From Chryseobacterium camelliae (GTDB lineage Bacteria > Bacteroidota > Bacteroidia > Flavobacteriales > Weeksellaceae), in the NCBI RefSeq assembly GCF_027920545.1, contig NZ_CP115859.1:2821001-2885000 (forward strand): DNA of 64,000 nt, given 5' to 3'. Of this stretch, positions 40,627 through 50,170 are shown in pieces. The stretch's first letter is position 1, and every line of letters begins with the position of its first letter. A model generated the notes under the pieces. That model made no database searches. It was not told the origin of the DNA and worked only from the letters and a program-made list of their open reading frames with translations. The position numbers and the translations under genes are program-made.

Positions 40627-43600
40627 ATGGCAAAGTTAGAGAATAATAACGACAATGAGAATAAAAAATCAGTAGCTGAGAACCTAGGTAATCAGGTACA
40701 GAAAACTGTGGAAAATGTTCAGGAAACTGTAAAAGAGGCTTCTGAATTTGCCTCGGATGCAATGAAACACCCTATAGATGCTGCTCAGGAAATAGGAAAG
40801 CAGGCTGCTAAGGATGTAACAAGTTACTCCTGGTGGGCGAAACTTTTACTGATTCTTTTTTGGTTTGTTCTCGGAATCGTTATTCTTGCGTTTGTTGTCA
40901 TTAATTTACCTGTAACGAAAAGATGGGCTGCAGATCAGGCGTTACAGATTGTAAACAGAGACTTTAAAGCTGATATGTCTACAGAAAGTGTTGAGGTTAA
41001 CTTTTTTGGAGACGTTACGATTAAAGGTTTAAAAATAAAAGATTATAAAGGTTTAGAATTTATAAAAGCCAAAGAATTTATTGCCAATTCAGACTGGTTT
41101 TCATTAGCGACAAATATTGGTAAAAACAATTCATTAAGCTTTAATGGCCTTATCCTTAAAAATGCCGATGTAAAAGTAATTACTTATAAAGGAGACAGTA
41201 TTTCGAACTTTATACGATTTACCCAATTATTTGACAGCGGGAAAAAAAGAGATCCTAGCAAACCTCCTTTTCAGCTTAATTCCAGATTGGAGATTTTAGA
41301 CTCTAAAGTTTCTATCATTAATCAGAATTCGCCAGGTGAACCGGGAAAATGGCTAACTGCTACGAATGTTAATCTGAAAGCTCCAAAAGTAAGAGTAAAT
41401 GGAGCGAATATTTCAGCGCAGATCAATAATTTTACATTTACTACCAAAAGATGGGGGAAGTCTCACTTTGTGGAAACCTTTTCTACAGAATTTTCCATGA
41501 CGGAAGATTTTCTGTTGCTTAAAGATTTGACGTTCAATACGGATCATTCATTATTACAGGGAAATATTAAGTTTAATCTTCACAAAGGTTCCTGGGCCGA
41601 TTTTACCAACAAAGTAAAATGGGAAATGAATATCAATCAGGGAAGCCAGCTTAGCGGGTATGATATCAGTTATTTTGTGACCAACTGGGATAATTTTATT
41701 CCATTCAATCTTTCCGGAGATATGGAAGGTCCTCTCAACGAGTTTACATTGAAGAATTTCCTGATCAGAAATCCTGAGGTGAACATTGCGACAAAAAAAC
41801 TGAAAGCCCATCAACTGCTGAAAGGAAACTTTTTAATTGAGACCAATGATCTTTCTACCGATTTTACTTACGCAGAGCTTAAGAAAATGATGCCGACCTT
41901 CATCTCTAAAAAGATGAAAAATTTCGCAGATGATTTCGGAAGGCTAAAATATAACGGAACCGCTAAAGTGACTCCGAAGCAGGTGTATGTCTCTTCAGGA
42001 AATCTGATGACCGGAATAGGGCAGGCAAAAATCTCAAACTTTTCATTAACGGATTACAGCTCCTCACTGCCAAAGTATGTAGGATATGCAGAAATCAAGG
42101 ATCTGAATACCTCGGTGATTACAAAAAACAAATCTGTAGGCTTGATTTCCGGTAAATTTAACCTTAACGGGCAAAGTTTTGATGTCAATACCATGAAGCT
42201 GAGTACGAAATCTCAGATTTCCAGTGTTGAGATTATGAATAAAGAAATCAATAATCTTTACTTAGACGGTCTTTTGGATCATAAAAAGTATAATGGTTTA
42301 ATTACGGTTAATGACGAACAGGCTAAAGCAACCATAAAAGGATTAATAGATTTCAGTACTTCAAGAATTTTTGCCAACGTAGATGCCAATGTGAATTATT
42401 TAAACATGAATTATTTCACAGATAAACCAGGGAACCAAATTGTAAGCGGGCAGGTTACCGGAAAAATAGCAATGTCTACCATAAACGATTTAAATCTGGA
42501 TGTAGAAGCCAATAATATTGATTTTGCAACCGCAGATCAGCGGTATAAAATTCCTAATGCAAAGCTGAAAACCTATCTGGAAAACGGAGGGAGGGTAATT
42601 GATGTTAATGCTCCGGGAGCTGTTGACGGTAAAATTTCTGGAAAATATAACCTTGCAGACCTTGCCGGTATGATTGAAAACGGATTAGGGAAAATTTTAG
42701 TAGGTCCGCCACCGAGAAAATTATACAGAGGTCAGAATTTTGCCATGAATTTTGAGGTTGAGCAGGGTTTGATAAGCTACTTCATGCCGGACCTGAAACT
42801 ACCGCAAGGCGCTAAAGTGGAAGGAGAATATGATGGAAATTCCAATAATTTAATTTTAAATCTTGATGCTGCTTCGCTGAAGTATGTAATGACCAAAGTA
42901 GAGGAAATTACGGACGCTGATAAAGCGCTTGCTGCGGCTAATCCTTCTTACAAAATTAATGAAAGAGCTAATATCACTAAAGACAGTGCTATGGTCGACT
43001 CTATCATGGTGAGGATTAATACGGCCAATCTTGATCAGCAATTGTATGCTAAAATCAATAAGATAGAGTACAATAAAAACATACTTCGGGATATTACTTT
43101 ATCCGGTAAAAATGAGAACAATACGATCCTCAGAATTTCCACGAATTTTAAACACGGAAGTCCTGAAGATGATATGGAAGATAAGTTGAAAAGCTATGCC
43201 ATCAACTTCAACCAGTCTACAAACGCAGCAGGAGATTTCGTATTCAGGTTTGAGCCTACCGAAATTGCATTTAATAATGTAGCCTGGAAAATAGATACAG
43301 ACCCTGGTTTAGATCATTCTATTGTATACAGGAAGAAAATAGCAGATTTCGAAATAAGGAATTTAAGAATTTATTCGGATAACAGTTCGTTACAAATCAA
43401 TGAATCAACCTTTAAATCTGCAAAGGATTTTTATGTGGATGCGGAAGTAAAAGATTTTTCGATAGAGAAACTTTTAGAAATGCAGTCGGGTGGAAATCCT
43501 ATGGGAATAAAAGGGCTTGCCAATGGTAACGTTAAGATAAGGATGGACAAAAATACGCTGCAGCCACTGGTAGACATGACGATAGATGATATCATCATGA

Positions 43601-45414
43601 ATGGAAATGAGATGGGAGATATTACGATTTCTGCAACCAACAGTTTTTCTTTGAACGTGTATGATGTTGATATAAAAGTGGCTTCTGCAGGAGTTCTCGG
43701 AAACAATAACTTGCATGTTACCGGAACCGTAAATAATAATACCTCGTCTCCTGTTATAGATCTTACTGCAGAGATGAGAGATTTTGATCTGGCATTTACG
43801 CAACAGTTTGTACAGTCCATCTTTGGAAATATGCGTGGAAAAGCAACCGGAGATCTTAAAATCAGTGGTAAGCTGAGTGATTTGGATTATAGCGGGGATA
43901 TTGCACTAAAAGGATTTGGCCTGAAGCTTTTATTTACAGGAGTAGATTATTCCTTTGATGATACCGTAATTCCTTTGTCAAAAGGCTTGGCTATCCTTAA
44001 TAATATAGAAGTTCACGACGGAAGAACAAGTTCTCAGGGAACGGTTTCAGGATATATCCGTTTTGAAACCTTATCCTCAATGCAGGTTGCTCTGTTCTTT
44101 AATGCCAATAATCTTTTGGTTTTAAATTCAACACAAAAAGATAATGATTTATTCTGGGGTAGAGTATATGGACAGGGTGAAGCCACTATTTCAGGACCAG
44201 TTTCTGCTTTGGACATAGAAACCAGCCCGCGAACACCATTTAAAGCTTTATTTGGAAGTACATTTACTTTTAACTCGGCTTCCACCTCCAATGTAGATGA
44301 ATTTAAAATGCTGAGGTTCTTACAGGAAAATAAAGTTGGTGAAATTGTATTAGAAGATAAAAAGAAATCCGGAGCTAATGTAAATGTTGATTTAAGCCTG
44401 GATATTGATAAAGGAACAACCGTAAACGTCTTGGTAGGTGATGATGTAGGGAATATCTCCGTAAAAGGAACTGCCAACAACCTGAAATTCCAGATGAGCA
44501 GGCAAGGCAATATCGCGATGAATGGTGCTTATATGGTAGACAATGGTACATTTATTTCCAAGGCGATTCTTAATAAAACATTCCAGATAGAAAAAGGAAG
44601 CAGCATACGTTGGGACGGTGATGCCATGAAACCTGCTTTAGATATTACGGCCAATTATATGAGAATGGTTTCGAATACCGGAGAATACTTAAGCATGAGT
44701 GGTCTTCAGCCTATTAAAATTCTCCTTCAGGCAAAAATCACTGAAACCTTGACCAATCCGGAGGTTGAGCTGGGATTATCGGCTTTAGATGTTTCCAGCC
44801 AGGTGAAGGAAGCTTTAAATACTAAGCTAAGCCAGGATGGTGAAAAAGTGTTGCAGTTTGGGTCTGTACTTTTGCTTAACAGTTTTAATATGACAACAGG
44901 TGGAGTAGGAGTTGATTTTGCAGGAGTTGCTGAAAGTTCAGGATACAATATGATTTTAAAACAATTAGGTTCGGCATTAAATACTATGAGCAACGAATTT
45001 CAGATTGATTTAAATTATGTAAAAGGAGATCAGAATTCAAATACAGGAGACAGAGCCAATGCTGGGGTAAGTTTTGAGCTTTCACCAAGAGTGAATGTAA
45101 AAACCGGGCTTGGAATTCCGCTTTCTAAGGCGGATAATACGGATACGAATAATTTTTTATCCGGAGAAGGCTCTATAGAATATGATATTTCTAAGAAGAA
45201 TGACGGTACGATGATATTAAGAGGATATTCAAAACCATCCAATATTGGAATGGGAACCGGGCTGAATGCAAATGGTTCCGCGAATCAGTCATATGGGCTC
45301 GGTGTCGTTTGGAGTAAAAGTTTTAATTCTCTGTTTAAGAAGAAAAAAAATAAAAAACAACCGAAAGTTGAAAGTGAAATAAAAACAGATTCTGTAAAAT
45401 CGGAGGTTAAATAA
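40627..45414 (+). CDS. TamB-like inner-membrane-anchored translocation/assembly protein
   Basis: This 1595-residue giant has a single transmembrane helix (about residues 71-94, AKLLLILFWFVLGIVILAFV) and a very long periplasmic beta-rich part that would bridge to the outer membrane. TamB/AsmA-type proteins carry phospholipids or help outer-membrane protein assembly. The C-terminal DUF490 domain is seen in GNISVKGTANNLKFQMSRQG, GAYMVDNGTFISKAILNKTF and the final barrel-like strands. I chose the ATG at 40627; the longer frame would run through the tsaD start. The cytosolic N-terminus of about 70 residues is amphipathic and helical (QKTVENVQETVKEASEF), which is unusual for TamB. A basic tail closes the protein. 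Confidence 0.88.
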   Translation: MAKLENNNDNENKKSVAENLGNQVQKTVENVQETVKEASEFASDAMKHPIDAAQEIGKQAAKDVTSYSWWAKLLLILFWFVLGIVILAFVVINLPVTKRWAADQALQIVNRDFKADMSTESVEVNFFGDVTIKGLKIKDYKGLEFIKAKEFIANSDWFSLATNIGKNNSLSFNGLILKNADVKVITYKGDSISNFIRFTQLFDSGKKRDPSKPPFQLNSRLEILDSKVSIINQNSPGEPGKWLTATNVNLKAPKVRVNGANISAQINNFTFTTKRWGKSHFVETFSTEFSMTEDFLLLKDLTFNTDHSLLQGNIKFNLHKGSWADFTNKVKWEMNINQGSQLSGYDISYFVTNWDNFIPFNLSGDMEGPLNEFTLKNFLIRNPEVNIATKKLKAHQLLKGNFLIETNDLSTDFTYAELKKMMPTFISKKMKNFADDFGRLKYNGTAKVTPKQVYVSSGNLMTGIGQAKISNFSLTDYSSSLPKYVGYAEIKDLNTSVITKNKSVGLISGKFNLNGQSFDVNTMKLSTKSQISSVEIMNKEINNLYLDGLLDHKKYNGLITVNDEQAKATIKGLIDFSTSRIFANVDANVNYLNMNYFTDKPGNQIVSGQVTGKIAMSTINDLNLDVEANNIDFATADQRYKIPNAKLKTYLENGGRVIDVNAPGAVDGKISGKYNLADLAGMIENGLGKILVGPPPRKLYRGQNFAMNFEVEQGLISYFMPDLKLPQGAKVEGEYDGNSNNLILNLDAASLKYVMTKVEEITDADKALAAANPSYKINERANITKDSAMVDSIMVRINTANLDQQLYAKINKIEYNKNILRDITLSGKNENNTILRISTNFKHGSPEDDMEDKLKSYAINFNQSTNAAGDFVFRFEPTEIAFNNVAWKIDTDPGLDHSIVYRKKIADFEIRNLRIYSDNSSLQINESTFKSAKDFYVDAEVKDFSIEKLLEMQSGGNPMGIKGLANGNVKIRMDKNTLQPLVDMTIDDIIMNGNEMGDITISATNSFSLNVYDVDIKVASAGVLGNNNLHVTGTVNNNTSSPVIDLTAEMRDFDLAFTQQFVQSIFGNMRGKATGDLKISGKLSDLDYSGDIALKGFGLKLLFTGVDYSFDDTVIPLSKGLAILNNIEVHDGRTSSQGTVSGYIRFETLSSMQVALFFNANNLLVLNSTQKDNDLFWGRVYGQGEATISGPVSALDIETSPRTPFKALFGSTFTFNSASTSNVDEFKMLRFLQENKVGEIVLEDKKKSGANVNVDLSLDIDKGTTVNVLVGDDVGNISVKGTANNLKFQMSRQGNIAMNGAYMVDNGTFISKAILNKTFQIEKGSSIRWDGDAMKPALDITANYMRMVSNTGEYLSMSGLQPIKILLQAKITETLTNPEVELGLSALDVSSQVKEALNTKLSQDGEKVLQFGSVLLLNSFNMTTGGVGVDFAGVAESSGYNMILKQLGSALNTMSNEFQIDLNYVKGDQNSNTGDRANAGVSFELSPRVNVKTGLGIPLSKADNTDTNNFLSGEGSIEYDISKKNDGTMILRGYSKPSNIGMGTGLNANGSANQSYGLGVVWSKSFNSLFKKKKNKKQPKVESEIKTDSVKSEVK

Positions 45415-45496
45415 TTAGAATATTTTAATGATTTTTATCATCCGTGTTAATTATTGTTAATGTTTGCTATAATTTTTTTTACTAAATTATTTTTTC

Positions 45497-45504
45497 TAAA
45501 TTTG
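45497..45504 (+). promoter_or_regulatory. Bacteroidetes -7 box for the Lrp/AsnC gene
   Basis: TAAATTTG followed by CAA matches the canonical box and lies 44 bp before the ATG at 45549. Confidence 0.6.
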
Positions 45505-45548
45505 CAAAAAATATATTTGTTTTTTACAAAAAATACAATCAGACTAAT

Positions 45549-46019
45549 ATGAACTATCAACTGGACGAAATAGACAAGAAAATTCTTGATTTCTTAGTAG
45601 AAAATACAAGAATGCCTTTTACTGAAATTGCAAAACAGATGGATGTTTCCGCTGGAACAATTCACGTAAGAGTGAAAAAAATGAAGGATGCAGGTATTAT
45701 TTTGGGATCATCTCTTAACATCGATTACAGAAAGCTAGACTATCATTTTACTGCTTTTATCGGAATTTTATTAACAAAATCTAACAGAACACAGGAGGTT
45801 CTAAAAGAACTGTCAACAATTCCTAACGTGATTGAAGCGAGCGTTATTTCAGGGAAATATAACATCTTCTGTAAAGTAAGAGCTAAGAATACTGATGATG
45901 CTAAAAGAATTATTTATCAAATAGATGATATTCAGGACGTAATGAGAACGGAAAGTATGATCTCTATGGAAGAATTCTTAAGCGATAAAAACAGATTGAT
46001 TAACGCGATCTCTATTTAA
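45549..46019 (+). CDS. Lrp/AsnC family transcriptional regulator
   Basis: This 156-residue DNA-binding protein senses amino acids or related metabolites. The winged helix-turn-helix is at residues 5-60 (LDEIDKKILDFLVENTRMPFTE, broken here as LDEIDKKILDFLVEN; DVSAGTIHVRVKKMKDAGII). The C-terminal RAM/effector domain is at about 68-145 (FTAFIGILLTKSN, VIEASVISGKYNIFCKVRA). The ligand and targets cannot be read from sequence. It sits alone between the tamB-like gene and a small membrane protein gene and ends at a terminator. Confidence 0.93.
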   Translation: MNYQLDEIDKKILDFLVENTRMPFTEIAKQMDVSAGTIHVRVKKMKDAGIILGSSLNIDYRKLDYHFTAFIGILLTKSNRTQEVLKELSTIPNVIEASVISGKYNIFCKVRAKNTDDAKRIIYQIDDIQDVMRTESMISMEEFLSDKNRLINAISI

Positions 46020-46043
46020 TCAAATTTTAAACGAATTATATAA

Positions 46044-46074
46044 AAGAACTTATGAAAATCTCTCATAAGTTCTT
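46044..46074 (+). terminator. Terminator of the Lrp/AsnC gene, overlapping the next promoter
   Basis: AAGAACTTATGA and TCATAAGTTCTT form a perfect 12-bp stem with a 7-nt loop. Its T-rich tail is at the same time the -7 box (46075-46082) of the next gene. Confidence 0.8.
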
Positions 46075-46082
46075 TATTTTTG
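46075..46082 (+). promoter_or_regulatory. Bacteroidetes -7 box giving a leaderless mRNA
   Basis: TATTTTTG matches TAnnTTTG and lies five bases before the ATG at 46088, so the transcript would begin at or next to the start codon. Confidence 0.6.
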
Positions 46083-46087
46083 TACCT

Positions 46088-46465
46088 ATGGAAGAATATA
46101 GCTATTTTGACGAAGATCCGAAGAAAGGATGGGGATTTATAGGAGCATTTGCTGCTTTGATGTTATTTACAATTATGGGCTTCGGAATTGATCTTGACGA
46201 ATATCTGCAGCATGAAACACTGAACATTCCGTCTTGGTATTCCTATGCTATTTTCACAATTGATGCTTTGATGGCGATAAGTCTTATTTTAATGTTTTTT
46301 TACAGGAAAATAGGAATCTTTGCCTTTCCGGTACTGCTTGTTTTGCATTTCTTCATGCATAATTATTATCTGTCAACGTTCCTGTATACAGATGTTACCA
46401 ATCTTTTCCTTTTTACAGGATTCGGGATGTTAGCGATTATTCCGAAATGGAAGTTTTTTAAATAG
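46088..46465 (+). CDS. Small membrane protein, unknown function
   Basis: I chose the ATG at 46088 (MEEYSYFDEDPKKGW, 125 aa). A longer frame from 46052 would be translated from inside the terminator hairpin and the promoter, which argues against it. Three or four hydrophobic helices are visible (GFIGAFAALMLFTIMGFGI, YAIFTIDALMAISLILMFF, a segment with histidines HFFMHNYY, and NLFLFTGFGMLAII). I do not recognise a family with confidence; small proteins of this shape are common in flavobacteria. A terminator follows 55 bp downstream. Confidence 0.7.
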   Translation: MEEYSYFDEDPKKGWGFIGAFAALMLFTIMGFGIDLDEYLQHETLNIPSWYSYAIFTIDALMAISLILMFFYRKIGIFAFPVLLVLHFFMHNYYLSTFLYTDVTNLFLFTGFGMLAIIPKWKFFK

Positions 46466-46520
46466 TTTGTATTAAATTTAAAGATTAAGGAATTTAGATA
46501 TTACATTATCCTAAATGAAT

Positions 46521-46544
46521 AAAAACGGACTTTAGTCCGTTTTT
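46521..46544 (+). terminator. Terminator of the small membrane protein gene
   Basis: AAAAACGGAC, loop TTTA and GTCCGTTTTT form a perfect 10-bp stem with a T run. Confidence 0.85.
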
Positions 46545-46556
46545 ATATTTAAATAA

Positions 46557-46583
46557 AAAAGCATCCTTTTTAGGGATGCTTTT
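46557..46583 (-). terminator. Terminator of the transketolase genes
   Basis: AAAAGCATCC and GGATGCTTTT form a 10-bp stem. The minus strand runs into T residues, 20 bp past the stop of the C-terminal subunit gene. Confidence 0.8.
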
Positions 46584-46602
46584 CATATATAGGTAGAAAA
46601 TA

Positions 46603-47547
46603 TTACGCTAAAATTCTCTTCACCGCTTCTTTTACAGCAGCAGCGTCGATTTTGTATTTTTTCATCAATTCAGCAGGGGTGGCAGATTCTCCGAAAGAAT
46701 CGTTTACCGCAACGAATTCCTGTTTTGTAGGTCTTTTTCTTGCCAACATTCCTGCAACGGATTCCCCTAAACCACCAAGGTAGTTGTGCTCTTCTGCAGT
46801 TACGATTTTACCTGTTTTTTCAACAGATTTCAAGATGATTTCTTCATCAAGAGGCTTAATGGTGTGGATGTTGATCACTTCACAAGAAATTCCTTCTTTT
46901 TCAAGCTCATCAGCAGCAACTAAAGACTCCCAAACCAAGTGACCTGTAGCAACGATTGTTACATCAGTCCCTTCCTGAAGCATAATTCCTTTTCCGATTT
47001 CGAAAGGCATATCTTCCGGCATGAAAACTGGAACAGCTGGTCTGCCAAATCTTAAATATACAGGACCTTCATGATCAGCGATGGCAATAGTAGCCGCTTT
47101 TGTCTGGTTGTAATCACAAGGGTTGATCACCGTCATACCAGGAAGCATTTTCATCATCCCGATATCTTCCAAAACCTGGTGAGTAGCACCGTCTTCTCCT
47201 AAAGTAAGACCTGCGTGAGAGGCACAGATTTTAACGTTTTTTCCAGAATAAGCGATCGATTGACGGATCTGGTCATAAACTCTTGAAGTAGAGAAGTTCG
47301 CGAAAGTTCCTGTAAAAGGAATTTTTCCTGTGATGCTAAGACCTGCAGCAAGCCCCATCATGTTAGCTTCTGCAATACCTGTCTGATAAAATCTTTCAGG
47401 AGCTTTTTCAATGAATTGTTCCATTTTCAAAGATCCGATAAGATCTGCACAAAGTGCGACAACATTCGGGTTTGTATCAGCAAGTTGAGCCAATCCAGCT
47501 CCGAATCCTGAACGTGTATCTTTTTTTTCTGTATATGTAAATTTCAT
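46603..47547 (-). CDS. Transketolase, C-terminal subunit
   Basis: This 314-residue subunit carries the pyrimidine-binding and C-terminal domains of transketolase. With the N-terminal subunit it moves two-carbon units in the pentose phosphate pathway. Family features are [60 protein letters not shown] (broken here as [15 protein letters not shown]), [10 protein letters not shown] and [12 protein letters not shown]. The catalytic glutamate is in the GIAEANM segment. It lies 48 bp downstream of the N-terminal subunit gene. Split transketolases occur in Bacteroidetes and some other lineages. Confidence 0.92.
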   Translation of the reverse strand: MKFTYTEKKDTRSGFGAGLAQLADTNPNVVALCADLIGSLKMEQFIEKAPERFYQTGIAEANMMGLAAGLSITGKIPFTGTFANFSTSRVYDQIRQSIAYSGKNVKICASHAGLTLGEDGATHQVLEDIGMMKMLPGMTVINPCDYNQTKAATIAIADHEGPVYLRFGRPAVPVFMPEDMPFEIGKGIMLQEGTDVTIVATGHLVWESLVAADELEKEGISCEVINIHTIKPLDEEIILKSVEKTGKIVTAEEHNYLGGLGESVAGMLARKRPTKQEFVAVNDSFGESATPAELMKKYKIDAAAVKEAVKRILA

Positions 47548-47595
47548 TTTTTTCTGATTATTTTATTACTGATTACTTTTACTCATTACCAATTA

Positions 47596-48447
47596 TTAGT
47601 AATCAGCAGCACCTTCTAAGTATAATTGCTTGAAAGCGGTATTTAATTGCTCATCATTTGGAGCTTTTCCGTGCCAAGCGTGAGTTCCCATCATGAAGTC
47701 TACTCCAGCTCCCATTTCTGTATGAAGAATGATTGCAACAGGCTTTCCTTTTCCAGTTTCAGATTTTGCTTTTTCAAGAATAGCAATTACAGCTTCCAGG
47801 TCGTTACCATTTTTCTCTTCTAAAACTGTCCATCCGAAAGCCTCCAGTTTTGCATGAAGATTTCCTAAAGAAAGTACATTTTCTGTACTTCCGTCAATTT
47901 GTTGACCGTTATAGTCGATAGTAGAAATAATGTTATCTACTTTTTTTGCAGCAGCATACATAAATGCTTCCCATACCTGACCTTCCTGCAATTCACCATC
48001 TCCATGTAGAGAGTAAACTAAAGAGTTGTCTCCGTCTAATTTTTTACCTTGTGCTACCCCAAGAGCTACAGAAAGACCTTGCCCTAAAGAACCAGAAGCG
48101 ATTCTTACCCCAGGAAGACCTTCGTGAGTCGTAGGGTGACCTTGCAATCTAGAATCTAATTTTCTGAAAGTACTTAGTTCTTCAACAGGGAAAAAGTCGA
48201 ATCTAGCCAAAGTAGAATAGAATACCGGAGAAATGTGTCCGTTTGAAAGATAGAAATGATCCTCATTTTTACCTTCCATCGTGAAAGGAAGATGATAGTT
48301 CATTACCTTTCCGTAAAGGGCTGTGAAGTATTCGGTGCAACCTAAACTTCCACCTGGGTGACCAGAATTTACAGCGTGAACCATTCTTAAAATGTCTCTT
48401 CTGATTTGCGTAGTAAGAGATTTTAACTCTTCGATACTTTTACTCAT
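47596..48447 (-). CDS. Transketolase, N-terminal (thiamine diphosphate-binding) subunit
   Basis: This 283-residue subunit binds the diphosphate of thiamine diphosphate. The ThDP signature starts at GDGELQEGQVWEAF and ends at the Asn in ISTIDYNGQQIDG. The N-terminal substrate-binding segment is HAVNSGHPGGSLGCTEYF, and HGHISP-like NGHISPVFYS and IASGSLGQGLSVALG follow. It is the first gene of the two-gene transketolase unit. A terminator for the sodium:solute symporter gene lies upstream. Confidence 0.93.
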   Translation of the reverse strand: MSKSIEELKSLTTQIRRDILRMVHAVNSGHPGGSLGCTEYFTALYGKVMNYHLPFTMEGKNEDHFYLSNGHISPVFYSTLARFDFFPVEELSTFRKLDSRLQGHPTTHEGLPGVRIASGSLGQGLSVALGVAQGKKLDGDNSLVYSLHGDGELQEGQVWEAFMYAAAKKVDNIISTIDYNGQQIDGSTENVLSLGNLHAKLEAFGWTVLEEKNGNDLEAVIAILEKAKSETGKGKPVAIILHTEMGAGVDFMMGTHAWHGKAPNDEQLNTAFKQLYLEGAADY

Positions 48448-48504
48448 TATATAAGATTTATTTGCACGCGAATTTACAATTTTTTACTGGGTTACGGAAA
48501 TGCA

Positions 48505-48533
48505 AAAACTCTGAGATTAAAACTCAGAGTTTT
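48505..48533 (-). terminator. Terminator of the sodium:solute symporter gene
   Basis: AAAACTCTGAG and CTCAGAGTTTT form an 11-bp stem with a 7-nt loop, about 80 bp past the symporter stop. Confidence 0.75.
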
Positions 48534-48614
48534 AGAACGTTAAAAATTTTTATTGTTGTGGTTATTCAATGGCTTTACGCCCATTTGTGAAGCCGGCTTT
48601 TAGAAAGACTAAAA

Positions 48615-50054
48615 TTATTTTTTTCTAATAAGCCATAGCCCTAAGAAAGTGAGAAGCCCGTTAATAATCAGTAATTCTAACCCAATCTTAAATTCACCGA
48701 AGATATTTTCCTGATATTTATCAATAAAGAAAGAAATTACCGGAGCAGCAATACATACAAAAGGGACTAATTGATCCTTAACTTTATATTTTGTAAAGAT
48801 TCCAAAAGCAAATAATCCTAAAAGCGGTCCGTAAGTAAATCCGGCAAGTTTCAGAATAAGCCCGATCATTGAATTATCATTAATGATTTTGAAGATGATC
48901 ACCATGATAAGGAATGATAAAGCAACCAATAAGTGAATGTTTTTTCTGAATTTTTCTTTCTTTTTATCATCCCATTCTTTCTTTTCTTTCATTCCAAAAA
49001 TATCGATGCACAAAGAAGAGGTAAGAGCGGTCATTGCCCCATCCGCACTAGGAAACAGAGCTGAGATTAAAGCAATAATAAATATGATTGAGATAAACGG
49101 AGGCATATGATTCAATGCAATGTCCGGGAATAATTGGTCTCCTGCACTGGTTACGCTTTCCTGTGTTCCGTAAAGATGTAAAAGTCCTCCCATATAAAGG
49201 AAAAGAGAAATTACTCCTAGCAAGATGAATCCAAGCGTTACCATGTTTTTCTGAGAATCTTTTAATCTTGTTACGGATAAACTTTTCTGCATCATTTCCT
49301 GATCAATCCCTGTCATGGTAATCGTAATAAAAGCTCCTGCTAAAATTTGTTTAATGAAAAAACTTTTCTGATTAGGATCAAAATCGAAAATTTTTGTGTA
49401 GCCTTTTTCGTTCATGGCTGCAAAACTTTCTCCAACATTTAATCCCAGGTGATTTAGCATATAAATTGTACAGATGATTAAACCCAACAGCATACATGAA
49501 GTCTGTAAAGTATCTGTCCAAACGATAGTTTTTACACCGCCTTCATATGTGTAAAGAATAATCATTGCTAAAATAATCAACGTTGTTACAATAAACGGAA
49601 CTCCTAAACTATCAAGAATTGAAACCTGTAAAATATTCACCACCAGATATAATCTTGCAGTGGCTCCAACCAATCTGGAAACTATGAAAATCCATGCTCC
49701 CGATTTGTAGGAAAGCTGCCCCATTCTCTGTTGAAGATAGCCATAAATTGACGTTAATTTTAAACGATAATACAAAGGAAGAAGGATATAGGCAATTACA
49801 ATATAACCAATAAGATACCCTAAAGTGATCTGTAAATAAGCAAATTTATCATTTCCCACTGCGCCCGGAACACTCACAAAAGTTACCCCTGAAAGTGAGG
49901 TTCCAATCATTCCAAAGGCAACAAGCATCCAATTACTTTTACGGTTTCCGATGAAGAAACTATCATTGTCACTTCCTTTTCCGGTACGGTAAGCTACCCA
50001 AAGCAGCAATGCGAAATAGATGATAATGATAGATAATAATATAATTGGAGACAT
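48615..50054 (-). CDS. Sodium:solute symporter family (SSS) transporter
   Basis: This 479-residue integral membrane protein has about 13 hydrophobic helices. The family signatures are DSFFIGNRKSNWMLVAFGMIGTSLSGVTF (given here as FFIGNRKSNWMLVAFGMIG) near the N-terminus, VTFVSVPGAVGN, and TGIDQEMMQKSLSVTRLKDS. SADGAMTALTSSL resembles the sodium-site helix. The substrate (sugar, sialic acid, proline or other) cannot be told. It has its own -7 box 24 bp upstream and a terminator. Confidence 0.92.
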   Translation of the reverse strand: MSPIILLSIIIIYFALLLWVAYRTGKGSDNDSFFIGNRKSNWMLVAFGMIGTSLSGVTFVSVPGAVGNDKFAYLQITLGYLIGYIVIAYILLPLYYRLKLTSIYGYLQQRMGQLSYKSGAWIFIVSRLVGATARLYLVVNILQVSILDSLGVPFIVTTLIILAMIILYTYEGGVKTIVWTDTLQTSCMLLGLIICTIYMLNHLGLNVGESFAAMNEKGYTKIFDFDPNQKSFFIKQILAGAFITITMTGIDQEMMQKSLSVTRLKDSQKNMVTLGFILLGVISLFLYMGGLLHLYGTQESVTSAGDQLFPDIALNHMPPFISIIFIIALISALFPSADGAMTALTSSLCIDIFGMKEKKEWDDKKKEKFRKNIHLLVALSFLIMVIIFKIINDNSMIGLILKLAGFTYGPLLGLFAFGIFTKYKVKDQLVPFVCIAAPVISFFIDKYQENIFGEFKIGLELLIINGLLTFLGLWLIRKK

Positions 50055-50077
50055 ATTTACTCAAATTTTAATTTCAG

Positions 50078-50085
50078 CAAATATA
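50078..50085 (-). promoter_or_regulatory. Bacteroidetes -7 box for the SSS transporter
   Basis: The minus strand reads TATATTTG, matching TAnnTTTG, 24 bp before the ATG. Confidence 0.55.
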
Positions 50086-50112
50086 GTTTTTTTCTGTTCT
50101 GTTGAAAAAGAA

Positions 50113-50144
50113 AAAACCTTCCGGATTGTAATCCGGAAGGTTTT
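50113..50144 (-). terminator. Terminator of the six-gene redox operon
   Basis: AAAACCTTCCGGATT and AATCCGGAAGGTTTT form a perfect 15-bp stem with a 2-nt loop, 27 bp past the last gene of the operon. Confidence 0.9.
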
Positions 50145-50170
50145 CTTTATGGTCACCTATATAAAAATAG

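Noticed and set aside
44034..44510. 158-codon minus-strand frame inside the tamB-like gene
   Set aside because: Antisense shadow of the tamB frame; Ser/Thr/Pro-biased composition and no start signal.
46052..46087. Upstream in-frame start for the small membrane protein (adds 12 residues)
   Set aside because: The stretch lies in the terminator stem and promoter; transcription is predicted to begin near 46088.
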